Shown one piece after another: positions 25,858 to 35,294 of a stretch of 64,000 nt of DNA. A program made the translations under genes and the position numbers. The notes beneath the pieces are model-generated. The model was not told the DNA's origin. It saw nothing but the letters and a program-made list of their open reading frames with translations, and did no database searches. Positions within the stretch are counted from its first letter, which is position 1. Every line of letters starts with the position of its first letter. Source of the DNA: Psychrobacter jeotgali (GTDB taxonomy: Bacteria; Pseudomonadota; Gammaproteobacteria; Pseudomonadales; Moraxellaceae); NCBI RefSeq assembly GCF_904846315.1, contig NZ_CAJHAF010000001.1, forward strand, positions 1,116,001 through 1,180,000, given 5' to 3'.

Positions 25858-27639
25858 CTACTCAAAATCACGAGCATACATCTGTGCATAATGACTATTC
25901 GCTTGCATCAGCTCTTGATGAGTACCGATCTCTAGAATTCGTCCGCCATCTAGCACCGCAATACGATCAGCGGATTCGATAGTGGTCAAGCGGTGTGCCA
26001 CTACCAAAGTGGTACGGTTTTTCATGACATTATCAAGCGCTTTTTGAATATAGTATTCTGACTCGTTATCAAGCGCACTGGTTGCTTCGTCTAAAATTAG
26101 AATAGGTGCGTCTTTTAATAACGCCCGAGCAATGGATAGACGCTGACGTTGCCCCCCTGATAATTGCAGACCTTCAGCGCCGATATGGCTTTGGTAGCCC
26201 TGCGGCAATTTCATAATAAAATCGTGGGCAAAAGCATCTTTTGCTGCCCGTTCAACCTCAGCTTGCGATTTATTTGCAAGACTGCCATAAGCAATATTGT
26301 TAAAGACCGTAGTATTGAACAGCACCACTTGCTGATTAACCATGGCAATTTGCGCCCGCAAGCTCTCTAAAGTAATGTCTTCAATAGGAATGCCATCTAA
26401 AGTAATCTCCCCAGAAGAAGTATTCAGCGTACGGGTCAATAGATTTAGCAAAGACGATTTTCCAGCGCCACTACGTCCTACAAGAGCTACAGTCTCCCCT
26501 GCTTTAATATTCAAATTGAAATCCTGCAAAGCAACGGTGGAGTCTGGGTAAACCAAGCTGACATTATCTAAATGAATATTACCACTTAAGCTGGGGTGAA
26601 GAATACCGCTATCGGTTTCTTCGGGCTCATCAAGTAGCGCAAATATAGACTCACCAGCGGCAATACCTCTTTGTAGCTTTTGGTTGACGTCAGTGAGGGC
26701 GCGTACCGGCTTACTTAGTAGGCCAGCTGCGGCAATATAGGAGATAAATTCACCTGCTGAGCTATTGGCAATAACCTCAGGACGCAATGCCAGCCATACT
26801 ACCACTGACATCGCTATTGCCATTAATAGCTGGACGGCTGGGGTATTAATACTATTAGTGACCACCACCTTCATACCTTGGCGTAGGTTCTTTAGTGAAG
26901 TATAGTTAAAACGTTCAGCTTCATAAGCTTGCCCACCATAGTTTTTGACCACTTGATAGCCGCCAATAACCTCATTGGTAATATGGCTGACATCGCCCAT
27001 GGTTTGCTGAATACCTTTTGACAATCTAAGATAGCGTTTAGAAGCAAAACGAATTAACCACAAAATCGGCGGCAATACTAAAAACAGAATTAACGTTAAG
27101 CGCCAATTGCTATACAGCAAAAAACCAATTAAGGCGACGACGGTTAAACCGTCTCGCAATAAGGTTTTCATAGAGTCAGTACTAGCCGCTGTAACTTGCT
27201 CCACATCAAAGATTAGCTTGGAGGAGATGGTACCAGAGGGGTTCATTAGATAAAACGAGCTTGGCAAACGTAGTAACTTATTAAACACCTCAACCCGCAG
27301 TTTATAGACTAGGTTGCGAGAGACTAAAGCTGAATAATAATTACCTAAAAAACTACCTAAACCACGTACAAAAAATAGCAGGATAATTAAAAAGGGAAAT
27401 AGGTTCTGTTTACTTTGATCGTTTTGATTGACCGCATCAGTGACATATTGCAGTAATTTAGCCACCCAGATCTCTGTAGCAGCATTGATAGCAAAGCCAA
27501 TAACCACTAATATTAGCGCCCACCAGTAGGGCTTTAGATAGCTTAGCAGCCGCAACAAAGTTTTATGCTTAGGCGGCGTTATAGGCTCCTGTGGTTTTTT
27601 AGTAATATCAGTTGCATCAGATGACCAAGATTGGCTCAT
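25858..27639 (-). CDS. msbA: Lipid A export ABC transporter, MsbA
   Basis: 593 residues, half-transporter with six predicted membrane helices (about 35-320) then an ATPase domain: Walker A GRSGAGKSS (about 395), signature LSGGQRQR (493-500), Walker B ILILDEATSALD and the switch His in VAHRL. Flips lipid A-core from the inner to the outer leaflet of the inner membrane. GAGG lies six bases before the ATG. It lies directly upstream of lpxK with no intergenic base to spare, so the two are co-translated. Confidence 0.96.
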   Translation of the reverse strand: MSQSWSSDATDITKKPQEPITPPKHKTLLRLLSYLKPYWWALILVVIGFAINAATEIWVAKLLQYVTDAVNQNDQSKQNLFPFLIILLFFVRGLGSFLGNYYSALVSRNLVYKLRVEVFNKLLRLPSSFYLMNPSGTISSKLIFDVEQVTAASTDSMKTLLRDGLTVVALIGFLLYSNWRLTLILFLVLPPILWLIRFASKRYLRLSKGIQQTMGDVSHITNEVIGGYQVVKNYGGQAYEAERFNYTSLKNLRQGMKVVVTNSINTPAVQLLMAIAMSVVVWLALRPEVIANSSAGEFISYIAAAGLLSKPVRALTDVNQKLQRGIAAGESIFALLDEPEETDSGILHPSLSGNIHLDNVSLVYPDSTVALQDFNLNIKAGETVALVGRSGAGKSSLLNLLTRTLNTSSGEITLDGIPIEDITLESLRAQIAMVNQQVVLFNTTVFNNIAYGSLANKSQAEVERAAKDAFAHDFIMKLPQGYQSHIGAEGLQLSGGQRQRLSIARALLKDAPILILDEATSALDNESEYYIQKALDNVMKNRTTLVVAHRLTTIESADRIAVLDGGRILEIGTHQELMQANSHYAQMYARDFE

Positions 27640-27727
27640 AAAAGCCTCGAGTTAAAATAAATAAGTGAATTAATTTGATGGTTTAACTAAGAATGATAGT
27701 TATGATCTACTCATGATTAATAACTAT

Positions 27728-28159
27728 TTATTGCGAAGAGGATTGACTTAACGGCATCACCGTACTGATGTTTAGATTTAAGAAGCCAAGCTTGCCCGCT
27801 ATATCCATGACTCTAACTACCGATTGGTGAGTAGCATTAGCATCTGCCGCAATCACAAAGAGCATATCTCGGTTGCTGCCGGCCTCTTGTTGCAGCAGAT
27901 TAGTCAGCTCAGCCTCACTACTACTAGCAAGACTGATGCCATTGACTAAATAGCTACCATCCTCTTGCACAGCCACTTCAATACTAGTCTCCGGCTCAAT
28001 AAGTGCCACCCCTTCAGCTTCAGGTAAAACGATATTCAAACGACTGAAGTGATTGAATGAAGTTGCTAAAAGTAAAAAAATAATCAAGAAAAGCAAACAA
28101 TCAATCATTGGGGTTAGATTGATTTCCAGCGGCTCAACAGCGGGCTTTCTAAAACGCAT
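27728..28159 (-). CDS. exbD: Biopolymer transport protein ExbD/TolR family
   Basis: 143 residues: short cytoplasmic start, a single membrane helix (about 20-40) with the essential Asp in INLTPMIDCLLFLIIF, and a periplasmic domain. With ExbB it forms the proton-driven motor that energises an outer-membrane process. It follows exbB at 48 bases. Its position before msbA and lpxK is common in this group and suggests an envelope role beyond classical TonB; no tonB is in the window. Confidence 0.92.
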   Translation of the reverse strand: MRFRKPAVEPLEINLTPMIDCLLFLIIFLLLATSFNHFSRLNIVLPEAEGVALIEPETSIEVAVQEDGSYLVNGISLASSSEAELTNLLQQEAGSNRDMLFVIAADANATHQSVVRVMDIAGKLGFLNLNISTVMPLSQSSSQ

Positions 28160-28207
28160 AGCAGTCTCTTTAATCAGGTCGACGTTACGGTACTAATAAA
28201 CATGACG

Positions 28208-29002
28208 TCATAATGACTGCATGCCAACGGTAGCGCTCTCTGCTATCGATTGATTATCATTAGCAGTTCTCTCATTATCAATAGACTTATTACTTGTAAA
28301 ATCTGCATTAGAGCTGCGAATATCACTTTGACTGTCTGCTTTAATACCAAGGTTAGTTGATGCTTTTTGGGTTGCCACCTGTGACTCTGAGAGTAATTGA
28401 TAATCATAAAGCTCTTGAATCATCAAACCGGCTTCCGTTTCAAATCGGGCATTGACATCAACAACTCGGCGCTGAAAATAACGATACGCAACTAAAGCGG
28501 GAATAGCAACGATCATTCCTGCTGCGGTAGTAATCAGGGCTTGTGACACCCCAGCGGCTAATAAAGTTGGATCTTGCATGGCGCCATCGGTAATAGCCAA
28601 AAATGAGGAGATGATGCCAAGCACCGTCCCTAATAAACCCAGCAAAGGCGCTATTGCACCGATAGTCCCCAGCATATTGATGTTTTTTTCTAACTGATGA
28701 ATCTGTACGCTAGCCCGATTTTGCATATGCATGGTCATAGATTCTAGACCATACTGCCTATAGATTAAGCCCGTTGCCAAAATATCGCCCAGCGGCGTTT
28801 TTTCTTTGACATTCATCAGCTGGGTGCGACCGATATCGCCATTTTCACGTAAGCGGGTAATCAGCTGTTCACGTAAACGCTTGGGGACAATATTGTCAAA
28901 CTGTAAGGCGCGGCTACGCTCAATAATAATAATAAGCGCCACTACTGAACAAACAACAATAGGCGTCATTAACCAACCGCCGGCTTTTACCAACTCCCAC
29001 AT
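28208..29002 (-). CDS. exbB: MotA/TolQ/ExbB proton channel family protein
   Basis: 264 residues with three membrane helices: WLMTPIVVCSVVALIIIIE at the N-terminus and two near 120-185, the latter with GLLGTVLGIISSF and ALITTAAGMIVAIPALVAY typical of the family. The last 55 residues are Ser/Asn/Asp-rich and probably disordered. GGGAAAG lies nine bases upstream. First gene of the exbB-exbD-msbA-lpxK-kdsB run. Confidence 0.92.
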   Translation of the reverse strand: MWELVKAGGWLMTPIVVCSVVALIIIIERSRALQFDNIVPKRLREQLITRLRENGDIGRTQLMNVKEKTPLGDILATGLIYRQYGLESMTMHMQNRASVQIHQLEKNINMLGTIGAIAPLLGLLGTVLGIISSFLAITDGAMQDPTLLAAGVSQALITTAAGMIVAIPALVAYRYFQRRVVDVNARFETEAGLMIQELYDYQLLSESQVATQKASTNLGIKADSQSDIRSSNADFTSNKSIDNERTANDNQSIAESATVGMQSL

Positions 29003-29114
29003 AGCTGTGCTTTCCCTTTATTAAGTCTAACGATTAAATTTTTATATCGATATAGCTTTGCTATTGGTTTTTCTGTGGTTTTATTGCCAAGACCATACTA
29101 GCGTTAAGACCACC

Positions 29115-30251
29115 TTAACTACGTTGTGCTTCTAATTGCTGAATGAGCGCAGCGAGCTCATCTTGATCATGAAAGAATATCTCCAAGCTGCCCTGCCCGT
29201 CTTTTTTATGCTTGAGCTTCACTTGAGCCCCTAATGCATCGGTTAAACGCTGGGTTAGACGCTCAGCTTCTCGGCTTTCTACTTGTTGAGTGCTGTTTGA
29301 TTTAGCAGTAGGCTGCAAGATAGATTTGACTAGCTTTTCAGCCTCCCGTACCGTCATTCCGCCATCAATTATTTTTTGGGCGATAATAGGTTGCTGCTCA
29401 GATGACAAGGCTAGTAATGTACGGGCATGTCCCATATCAAGGGCATTATTGGCTAAGTGGTCTTTGACAGCGTCATGTAGCTGATTGAGACGCAGCAAAT
29501 TGGATACCGTCGTTCGAGCCTTGCCAACCACATCAGCAATCATGGCATGGCTCATACCAAATTCAGTATGAAAACGTTGCAAAGCAGCCGCTTGCTCAAT
29601 CACAGATAAGTCTTCACGCTGGATATTTTCAATTAATGCTAGAGCTATAGCTAACTCATCAGATAAAGCTCGTTCGATAGCAGGAATGACTGACTTGCCC
29701 GCCATTTTTGCCGCACGCCAGCGCCGTTCACCAGCGATGATTTCATGGGTCACCTCGGCGGTGCTCTTATCTTCATTAGCTAGTAGCGGACGGATAACAA
29801 TAGGCTGCATGACACCGTGTTGCTCAATAGAAGAAGCCAGCTCCGCCAATGCAGTTTCGCTCATATCTCGGCGCGGCTGGTACTTCCCTGCTTGCAACTG
29901 TGTGACAGCTATTTGTACTAAGCTGATTTGATCTTCAGTGGCACCGCTTTCATCACTTGGAGCTTTGACACTTTTTCTAGCAGTATTGCGAACACTAGCC
30001 TTACGCGGTGCACGCTTATCGGTAGCTTCGACTTTGCTAGATTTGGCAGATTGGGCTTTTTTCGTACTAGCTTTGGTATTAACTTTGACATCTTCATTAG
30101 TTTCAATGCTGATATTTGCAGGCGTATTATCGCCCTCGTGCACAACCTTATCATCTTGCAACGCAGAGGCGGTAATTTGCTTTTCTCTTTTGATTGACCC
30201 AAGCAAGGCATCTAAACCTCGATTGGCAGCCAACCCTCGTTTTTTCGCCAT
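29115..30251 (-). CDS. parB: Chromosome partitioning protein ParB
   Basis: 378 residues. Starts AKKRGLAANRGLDALLGS, the conserved ParB head that contacts ParA. A Lys/Ser/Ala-rich linker (about 40-105) follows, then the CTP-binding/ParB core: QPRRDMSE, GERRWRAAKMAG and NIQREDL, the helix-turn-helix around ARTTVSNLLRLNQL, and a C-terminal dimerisation segment. Binds parS and spreads to segregate the origin region. I saw no 16-bp parS palindrome in this window. AGGT lies shortly before the ATG; the gene follows parA at about 90 bases. Confidence 0.95.
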   Translation of the reverse strand: MAKKRGLAANRGLDALLGSIKREKQITASALQDDKVVHEGDNTPANISIETNEDVKVNTKASTKKAQSAKSSKVEATDKRAPRKASVRNTARKSVKAPSDESGATEDQISLVQIAVTQLQAGKYQPRRDMSETALAELASSIEQHGVMQPIVIRPLLANEDKSTAEVTHEIIAGERRWRAAKMAGKSVIPAIERALSDELAIALALIENIQREDLSVIEQAAALQRFHTEFGMSHAMIADVVGKARTTVSNLLRLNQLHDAVKDHLANNALDMGHARTLLALSSEQQPIIAQKIIDGGMTVREAEKLVKSILQPTAKSNSTQQVESREAERLTQRLTDALGAQVKLKHKKDGQGSLEIFFHDQDELAALIQQLEAQRS

Positions 30252-30338
30252 GATTACCTATCCTCTAACGCTAAATAAATGCCAATTTGTGATTAATAAT
30301 GGAGTCGAGCTACTACTTTTTTACTTTGAAGATCAATG

Positions 30339-31118
30339 CTAACGACTTTGCTTGATAACTTCAGCCGCTAACTTTTGGTAGGCTCGTGCGCCTTTGGACC
30401 ATCTTTCATAAGCCAGTACTGGCAAACCGTGCGCCGGCGCTTCTGCCAAGCGTATATTTCTTGGAATGTGAGTTTTATACATAATATCACCGAAGTGAGC
30501 GTCAAGCTCAGCGGATACATCCTTAGCTAAAGTGTTACGCGCATCGAACAAAGTCCTAACGACTCCCCGAATATAAAGCTTATCATTAAGCTCTGTTAAA
30601 CGCTCAATAGTCTGCGACAAATCAGCCAATCCTTCCAAAGCGTAATACTCACATTGCATGGGAATAATAACACCTTCAGTCGCTACTAAAGCATTAATGG
30701 TTAACAAATTCAAACTAGGCGCACAGTCCATAACGATATAATCATATGGCTGTTGCTGCTCGGCTGCTTGATCGGCGACTAGCTGGGTTATCGCTTTCTT
30801 CAATATCTCATGACTATCGGTCTGTCCCATTAAAGTAATGTCCATACCTGCCAGCTCGCGATTGGCCCCAATAACATCAAATCCTGCAGGACTATTGACC
30901 ATAGCATCCGACAGCAAAACCCCGTCGAGTAGTACGTCGGCTATGGTTAAACTTAAATCATTTTTATCAAGGCCAGTCCCAGTGGTAGCATTACCTTGCG
31001 GGTCTAAATCAATCAGCAGAACATGCTTGCGCTTAGCGGCCAAACTGGCGGTCAAGTTTACCGCCGTTGTGGTTTTCCCAACGCCGCCTTTTTGATTCGC
31101 AATCGCTATGATTTCCAT
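30339..31118 (-). CDS. parA: Chromosome partitioning ATPase ParA (Soj)
   Basis: 259 residues. Deviant Walker A box KGGVGKTTT right at the N-terminus (after EIIAIANQ), then LLIDLDPQGNATTGTG, DYIVMDCAPSL and a C-terminal R.AEAPAHG segment: a standard chromosomal ParA without an extra DNA-binding domain. Start set at ATG 31118, giving the usual MEIIAIANQ; a TTG twelve bases upstream is in frame but atypical. With ParB it segregates the chromosome origin region. Confidence 0.96.
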   Translation of the reverse strand: MEIIAIANQKGGVGKTTTAVNLTASLAAKRKHVLLIDLDPQGNATTGTGLDKNDLSLTIADVLLDGVLLSDAMVNSPAGFDVIGANRELAGMDITLMGQTDSHEILKKAITQLVADQAAEQQQPYDYIVMDCAPSLNLLTINALVATEGVIIPMQCEYYALEGLADLSQTIERLTELNDKLYIRGVVRTLFDARNTLAKDVSAELDAHFGDIMYKTHIPRNIRLAEAPAHGLPVLAYERWSKGARAYQKLAAEVIKQSR

Positions 31119-31257
31119 ACACTCACTCAATTTAATTGGGGTCTATTACTGACTTACACTTTCATATTAGCTATTACAGTACTTTATACTTTTTTTAATT
31201 CATATCAACGGTTTCACAACTATAAAATAGTTTCATGAGTTTTCGGTTGTGCATAGC

Positions 31258-31938
31258 TTAGTCATTTTTAACCGATAATTCAATCAAATGACGACTGTCA
31301 TCTAATCGTGGCACGTTTAGCTTAATAGTATTGATCTGCCAGCTCTTTTGTAGCGCCTGCAATTCTTCCTCAGAAGGCGCTTTACCTTTCATTGCCCATA
31401 ATTGACCTTCTTTGCTAAGCCGCGACTGAGCGACAGTGACAAAGTCAATCAAGCTAGCAAAAGCGCGCGAAGTGATAATTTCATAACTGGCCTCATGAGC
31501 TTCGATACGTGCGGCAATGGGGTCTACATTATCGAGCCCAAGCTCGCTACTGATTTGCTTAATAAAACGAATCTTTTTCTGATTACTATCGAGCGCCGTG
31601 CAGTGACGCTCTGGCTGACAAATCGCTATAATGACAGCTGGCAGTCCCGCACCGGTACCAATATCGAGCAGCGAACCTTTCGGTAAATGCGGTATAATAG
31701 CCAAACAATCTATAACATGCTTGATTAATGCCTCTTTTGGATCGGTAATGGCAGTCAAATTATACGCTTTATTCCATAATAAAAGCTTGTCTAAGTACAA
31801 TAACAAAGTGCGCATTTGAGTATCGTCAAGCGATAACTCCAGCGATTGTACTGCCTGCGCTAAGATATCAGCCAGTGCTGGAAGCTGGGCGCCAAGCTTT
31901 ACAAAGCCTGCCGGATCTATAATAGTAGGATTCATCAT
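31258..31938 (-). CDS. rsmG: 16S rRNA (guanine-527-N7) methyltransferase RsmG (GidB)
   Basis: 226 residues. SAM-binding motif LLDIGTGAGLP (90-100), NLTAI and KHVIDCL before it, and TSRAFAS after it, all RsmG signatures. Methylates G527 of 16S rRNA. Two adjacent ATG codons (31938 and 31935) could start it; neither has a clear ribosome site. It is upstream of parA on the same strand, as in many bacteria, but the usual mnmG partner is absent: the next gene outwards is a divergent Lon-like protease. Confidence 0.95.
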   Translation of the reverse strand: MMNPTIIDPAGFVKLGAQLPALADILAQAVQSLELSLDDTQMRTLLLYLDKLLLWNKAYNLTAITDPKEALIKHVIDCLAIIPHLPKGSLLDIGTGAGLPAVIIAICQPERHCTALDSNQKKIRFIKQISSELGLDNVDPIAARIEAHEASYEIITSRAFASLIDFVTVAQSRLSKEGQLWAMKGKAPSEEELQALQKSWQINTIKLNVPRLDDSRHLIELSVKND

Positions 31939-31990
31939 ATTGTTGATAGCATTTCTAGTGTTGGATTGGGTAGAAGCGAATATACAGCAT

Positions 31991-32138
31991 ATAGTTAAGT
32001 TACTTTAAAAGTGTTACCGTCCAGTGCTGCTGGTATTTATTTTACTTGCGTGCTGTGTCTACGCTGACAGAGGCTGCGCAAAATTAATACCAGCAGCACC
32101 TTTGAATTTACATAACAGTTTTACTTTCACCTAACTAT
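31991..32138. repeat. MITE-like palindromic intergenic element
   Basis: In the 474-base gap between rsmG and the Lon-like gene, which otherwise holds only promoters. About 148 bases with imperfect inverted arms: the left arm begins ATAGTTAAGT and ends TGCTGCTGGTATTTATTTT (to 32043); the right arm begins AAAATTAATACCAGCAGCA (32080) and ends ACCTAACTAT (32138). The inner 19 bases of the arms match at all but one position. The centre holds GCGTGCTGTG and GGCTGCGC. No coding capacity. A diverged relative lies at about 2285-2443. Confidence 0.7.
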
Positions 32139-32412
32139 ACTACCCATTCTGGTATCTGGACCGATTATTTTATCACGCAGCCCGCTTATTGGATAGTTGC
32201 AGATTGCGCCAATGTGCGCCATCTTATACTATCTACCCTTTAATTAATGGTTTATTCTATATAACGAGCTCAAAACCTATAAGCTTAAACCTGATTTTAT
32301 GTTTTGAAAAGCTATAGCTTCAATGACTACAATATCTATAAACTTATATAAACTCACCATCACAGATTATGCGTGCTGAGATTATCCTATATTTTATAAG
32401 CCCTATACGCTT

Positions 32413-35157
32413 ATGCGCGAACCAAAAGCCAATCCTATGACTCAAGATTCAACAAATTTTACTGCTACAGAATTCGATTTGACGGCTGCAAACACTGCCG
32501 AATTAAATGAAATGACAAAACCTTCAAAATTAAAAAACGAGGAGTCATCAAAAAGCCCTCACTCGGTATCTCCTATATTTATTGAAACCATGCAGCGCTG
32601 CCGTATAGATGCTGAGCAGCTCAAACGCTATAGCCAACCTGATAAGCTCCCTACTGATACTCGCACGGCTCCTGATTTGGAAGTAGGTTTTGGGCAACAA
32701 CGGGCCATCAAAGCCCTACAGACTGCTTTAGATATTAATGCCAGTGGCTATCACGTATTTGCGGCAGGTGAAAATGGCTTGGGCAAACGTACTATAATTA
32801 GCCGTTTACTGCAACGTATCGCCGCTGATGCCCCTACTCCTGACGATTGGGTCTATGTGCATAATTTTATTGATCCAAGGACGCCTATCGCTTTACATTT
32901 ACCCGCTGGGCAAGCGCAGCTACTGCAGCAACAGGTCAATGAACTATGGCAGCAAGCAAAAAAACGGCTTAGCCAACGCTTTCGTAGCGATCATTATCAG
33001 AGCAAAATTGAAGCTATAAAAAATGCCACTCATCAGCAAGAAAGCCATGCTTACGAGGCGTTAAATACCGAAGGCAAGCAATACGACTTAGCGCTCACTT
33101 TTCGCTCTCATGACAATAAAGCAGTATTTGTTCATCCCAACCAGTTGCCCACAAACGAGCCTTCCGAGGATACTGGAGAGAGACAAAACCTTGCTCAAAG
33201 CGCTAATGAAAATCATAAGGAAAAAGATAAAAACAATAACGAAAATACAAATTCAAAAGCAAACATAAAGTCAAATCAGACTTCTGAGGATACTGAGCGG
33301 CATAATTTTACTCAAAAAAACTATATGCAAAAGCGGCTTAATCAGCTGACTATTGCTTTGGAGCAATTAGAAGATGAGGCTAATGACGCCATCGAAAGCT
33401 TACATCGAGATATTGCGCAGCGCACATTGCGACCTCTATTCACCCCTGTTTATGAGCAATTTAGTGAAAGTGCTGCGGTTGTAGATTATCTAAAATCCAT
33501 GCTTAACGATATGGTTAATCATGTTGAGCGTATCGTCAATGCTGACGATGAAGAGTTTATCGCTGCTATTTTAGCCACCACTCCTAGTCGCTACACAGTC
33601 AATATTATCGTCAGCCACGAGCCTGAGAGCGGCGCACCAGTGATTTTTGAAGACTTGCCTACTCATTTAAACTTATTGGGTCATGTTGAACAAATCACCC
33701 AACTGGGTACGGTGACCACCGATGTTAGTATGATTCGTGCGGGCGCGCTGCACCGTGCCAATGGCGGTTACTTATTGCTGGAAGCTAGCCATTTGCTCGA
33801 GCATCCTTATGCCTGGCAAGGGCTAAAACGAGCGCTGCAATCTCGCAAAATTAAGCTATCTAGCCTTGAGCAAATGCTGACTTTAACCGGTAGCTTGTCA
33901 TTAGCACCTGCACCAATTGACTTGGATGTCAAAGTGGTTTTGCTGGGCGAAGCGGATTTATATTATGAGCTGTTAGAGCTTGAGCCTGAGTTTGACGCGG
34001 TATTTAAAATACGAGCTGACTTTCATGATGACATCATTCGTAATGATGCTCATGAGCTGGCGCTAGTGGCAAAAATGGCTGATATTATCGACTATGCCCA
34101 TCTTTATCCCTTTAACAATGAAGCTCAGGCGGCCTTGCTTGAGCATTTAAGCTTGCAAGCTGAGGACCAAGATCGCCTAAGCTTACATAGCGATCGGCTG
34201 ATTAAACTACTGCATGAGTCCAATCGTCATGCACGCTTGAAAAAGCAAGATATCGTCGATGCCAGCCATGTCGCTCAAGCTATTGCCGATATGGATGAGC
34301 GCTCGGGCTACTTGCGCGATTTATACTGGAACGAGCTCAAAACGGGTCAGCAATTGATCAACACCGAAGGACAAGCGGTCGGACAAGTGAACGCCTTGAC
34401 GGTAGTCAGCTATGCCGATAGTGAGTTTGGGATGCCTGCCCGTCTAACTGCGGTTATCCAGCCTAATACTGGCACTGGCGACATTTTGGATATTGAGCGT
34501 GATGTTGATTTAGGGGGTAGCTTACACGCTAAAGGCATGCTGATTATGACCAGCTATCTACGCGCCCTCTTTAGTCAACATCATGCGCTTAATTTTAGTG
34601 CCTCTCTTGCTTTTGAGCAAAGCTATGCGCATATTGATGGCGATAGCGCTACGGTTAGTGAGGCCTGCGCCTTATTATCGGCTTTAGCTGACGTACCTAT
34701 CAATCAAGCATTAGCGATTACTGGCTCTATGAATCAGTTGGGTGAAGTACAAGCGGTTGGTGGTATCAATGCCAAAATTGCGGGCTTTTTTGATGCCTGC
34801 CGCGAGCAGCAATTAACCGGTGAGCAAGGCGTAGTCATACCGATGGCCAACATCAATCAGTTGATGCTACGTGACGACATTATCGATGCCGTTGAGGCAG
34901 GACGCTTCCACGTTTACGGCGTTAGCACTCTGAGCGAAGCCTTAACTTTAATGACCGGTCTACCTGTCGATACTCTAAATGAGAAAAAAGGCAAAAAAGC
35001 CAAGAAAAAGGGGCGCTATCATAAGGACAGTCTATTCGGCAAGGTGCTACAGCGCTTGATGTTATGGGATGATGATCAAGAAGCAGCCGAAATGATGGAA
35101 GATAAAAAGAGCAAAAAAAAGTCTAAGAAGAAACGCAAGGATAAAAAGCACCAGTAA
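32413..35157 (+). CDS. Lon-like ATP-dependent protease (YcbZ/LonH type)
   Basis: 914 residues. AAA+ region with P-loop AAGENGLGKRT (117-127), then, after a charged insert (about 250-310), the second part of the ATPase and a Lon protease domain. The Ser-Lys dyad is Ser745 (DGDSATVS) and Lys788 (GGINAKIAGF), 43 apart, the same spacing as in E. coli Lon. It lacks the N-terminal Lon substrate domain, as YcbZ does. The C-terminus is a Lys-rich tail (about 860-914). Probably degrades selected proteins, perhaps on DNA or membranes given the basic tail. ATG 32413 and ATG 32437 are both possible starts; neither has a strong ribosome site. Confidence 0.9.
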   Translation: MREPKANPMTQDSTNFTATEFDLTAANTAELNEMTKPSKLKNEESSKSPHSVSPIFIETMQRCRIDAEQLKRYSQPDKLPTDTRTAPDLEVGFGQQRAIKALQTALDINASGYHVFAAGENGLGKRTIISRLLQRIAADAPTPDDWVYVHNFIDPRTPIALHLPAGQAQLLQQQVNELWQQAKKRLSQRFRSDHYQSKIEAIKNATHQQESHAYEALNTEGKQYDLALTFRSHDNKAVFVHPNQLPTNEPSEDTGERQNLAQSANENHKEKDKNNNENTNSKANIKSNQTSEDTERHNFTQKNYMQKRLNQLTIALEQLEDEANDAIESLHRDIAQRTLRPLFTPVYEQFSESAAVVDYLKSMLNDMVNHVERIVNADDEEFIAAILATTPSRYTVNIIVSHEPESGAPVIFEDLPTHLNLLGHVEQITQLGTVTTDVSMIRAGALHRANGGYLLLEASHLLEHPYAWQGLKRALQSRKIKLSSLEQMLTLTGSLSLAPAPIDLDVKVVLLGEADLYYELLELEPEFDAVFKIRADFHDDIIRNDAHELALVAKMADIIDYAHLYPFNNEAQAALLEHLSLQAEDQDRLSLHSDRLIKLLHESNRHARLKKQDIVDASHVAQAIADMDERSGYLRDLYWNELKTGQQLINTEGQAVGQVNALTVVSYADSEFGMPARLTAVIQPNTGTGDILDIERDVDLGGSLHAKGMLIMTSYLRALFSQHHALNFSASLAFEQSYAHIDGDSATVSEACALLSALADVPINQALAITGSMNQLGEVQAVGGINAKIAGFFDACREQQLTGEQGVVIPMANINQLMLRDDIIDAVEAGRFHVYGVSTLSEALTLMTGLPVDTLNEKKGKKAKKKGRYHKDSLFGKVLQRLMLWDDDQEAAEMMEDKKSKKKSKKKRKDKKHQ

Positions 35158-35294
35158 TCATTCCTAGACGTTACTGCCCTTTTCTGCGATGATAAAAAAT
35201 GCAGGGCTAAAGTAGTGCTGTTGACTATTATCTGTCTATAGCTAACTTTTAACAGACCCTAATAATCGTATTTATTTATATAGGTTATCTTGCA

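Noticed and set aside
30339-31938. parS site near parA/parB
   Set aside because: I looked for a TGTTNCACGTGNAACA-type palindrome around the par genes and did not find one.
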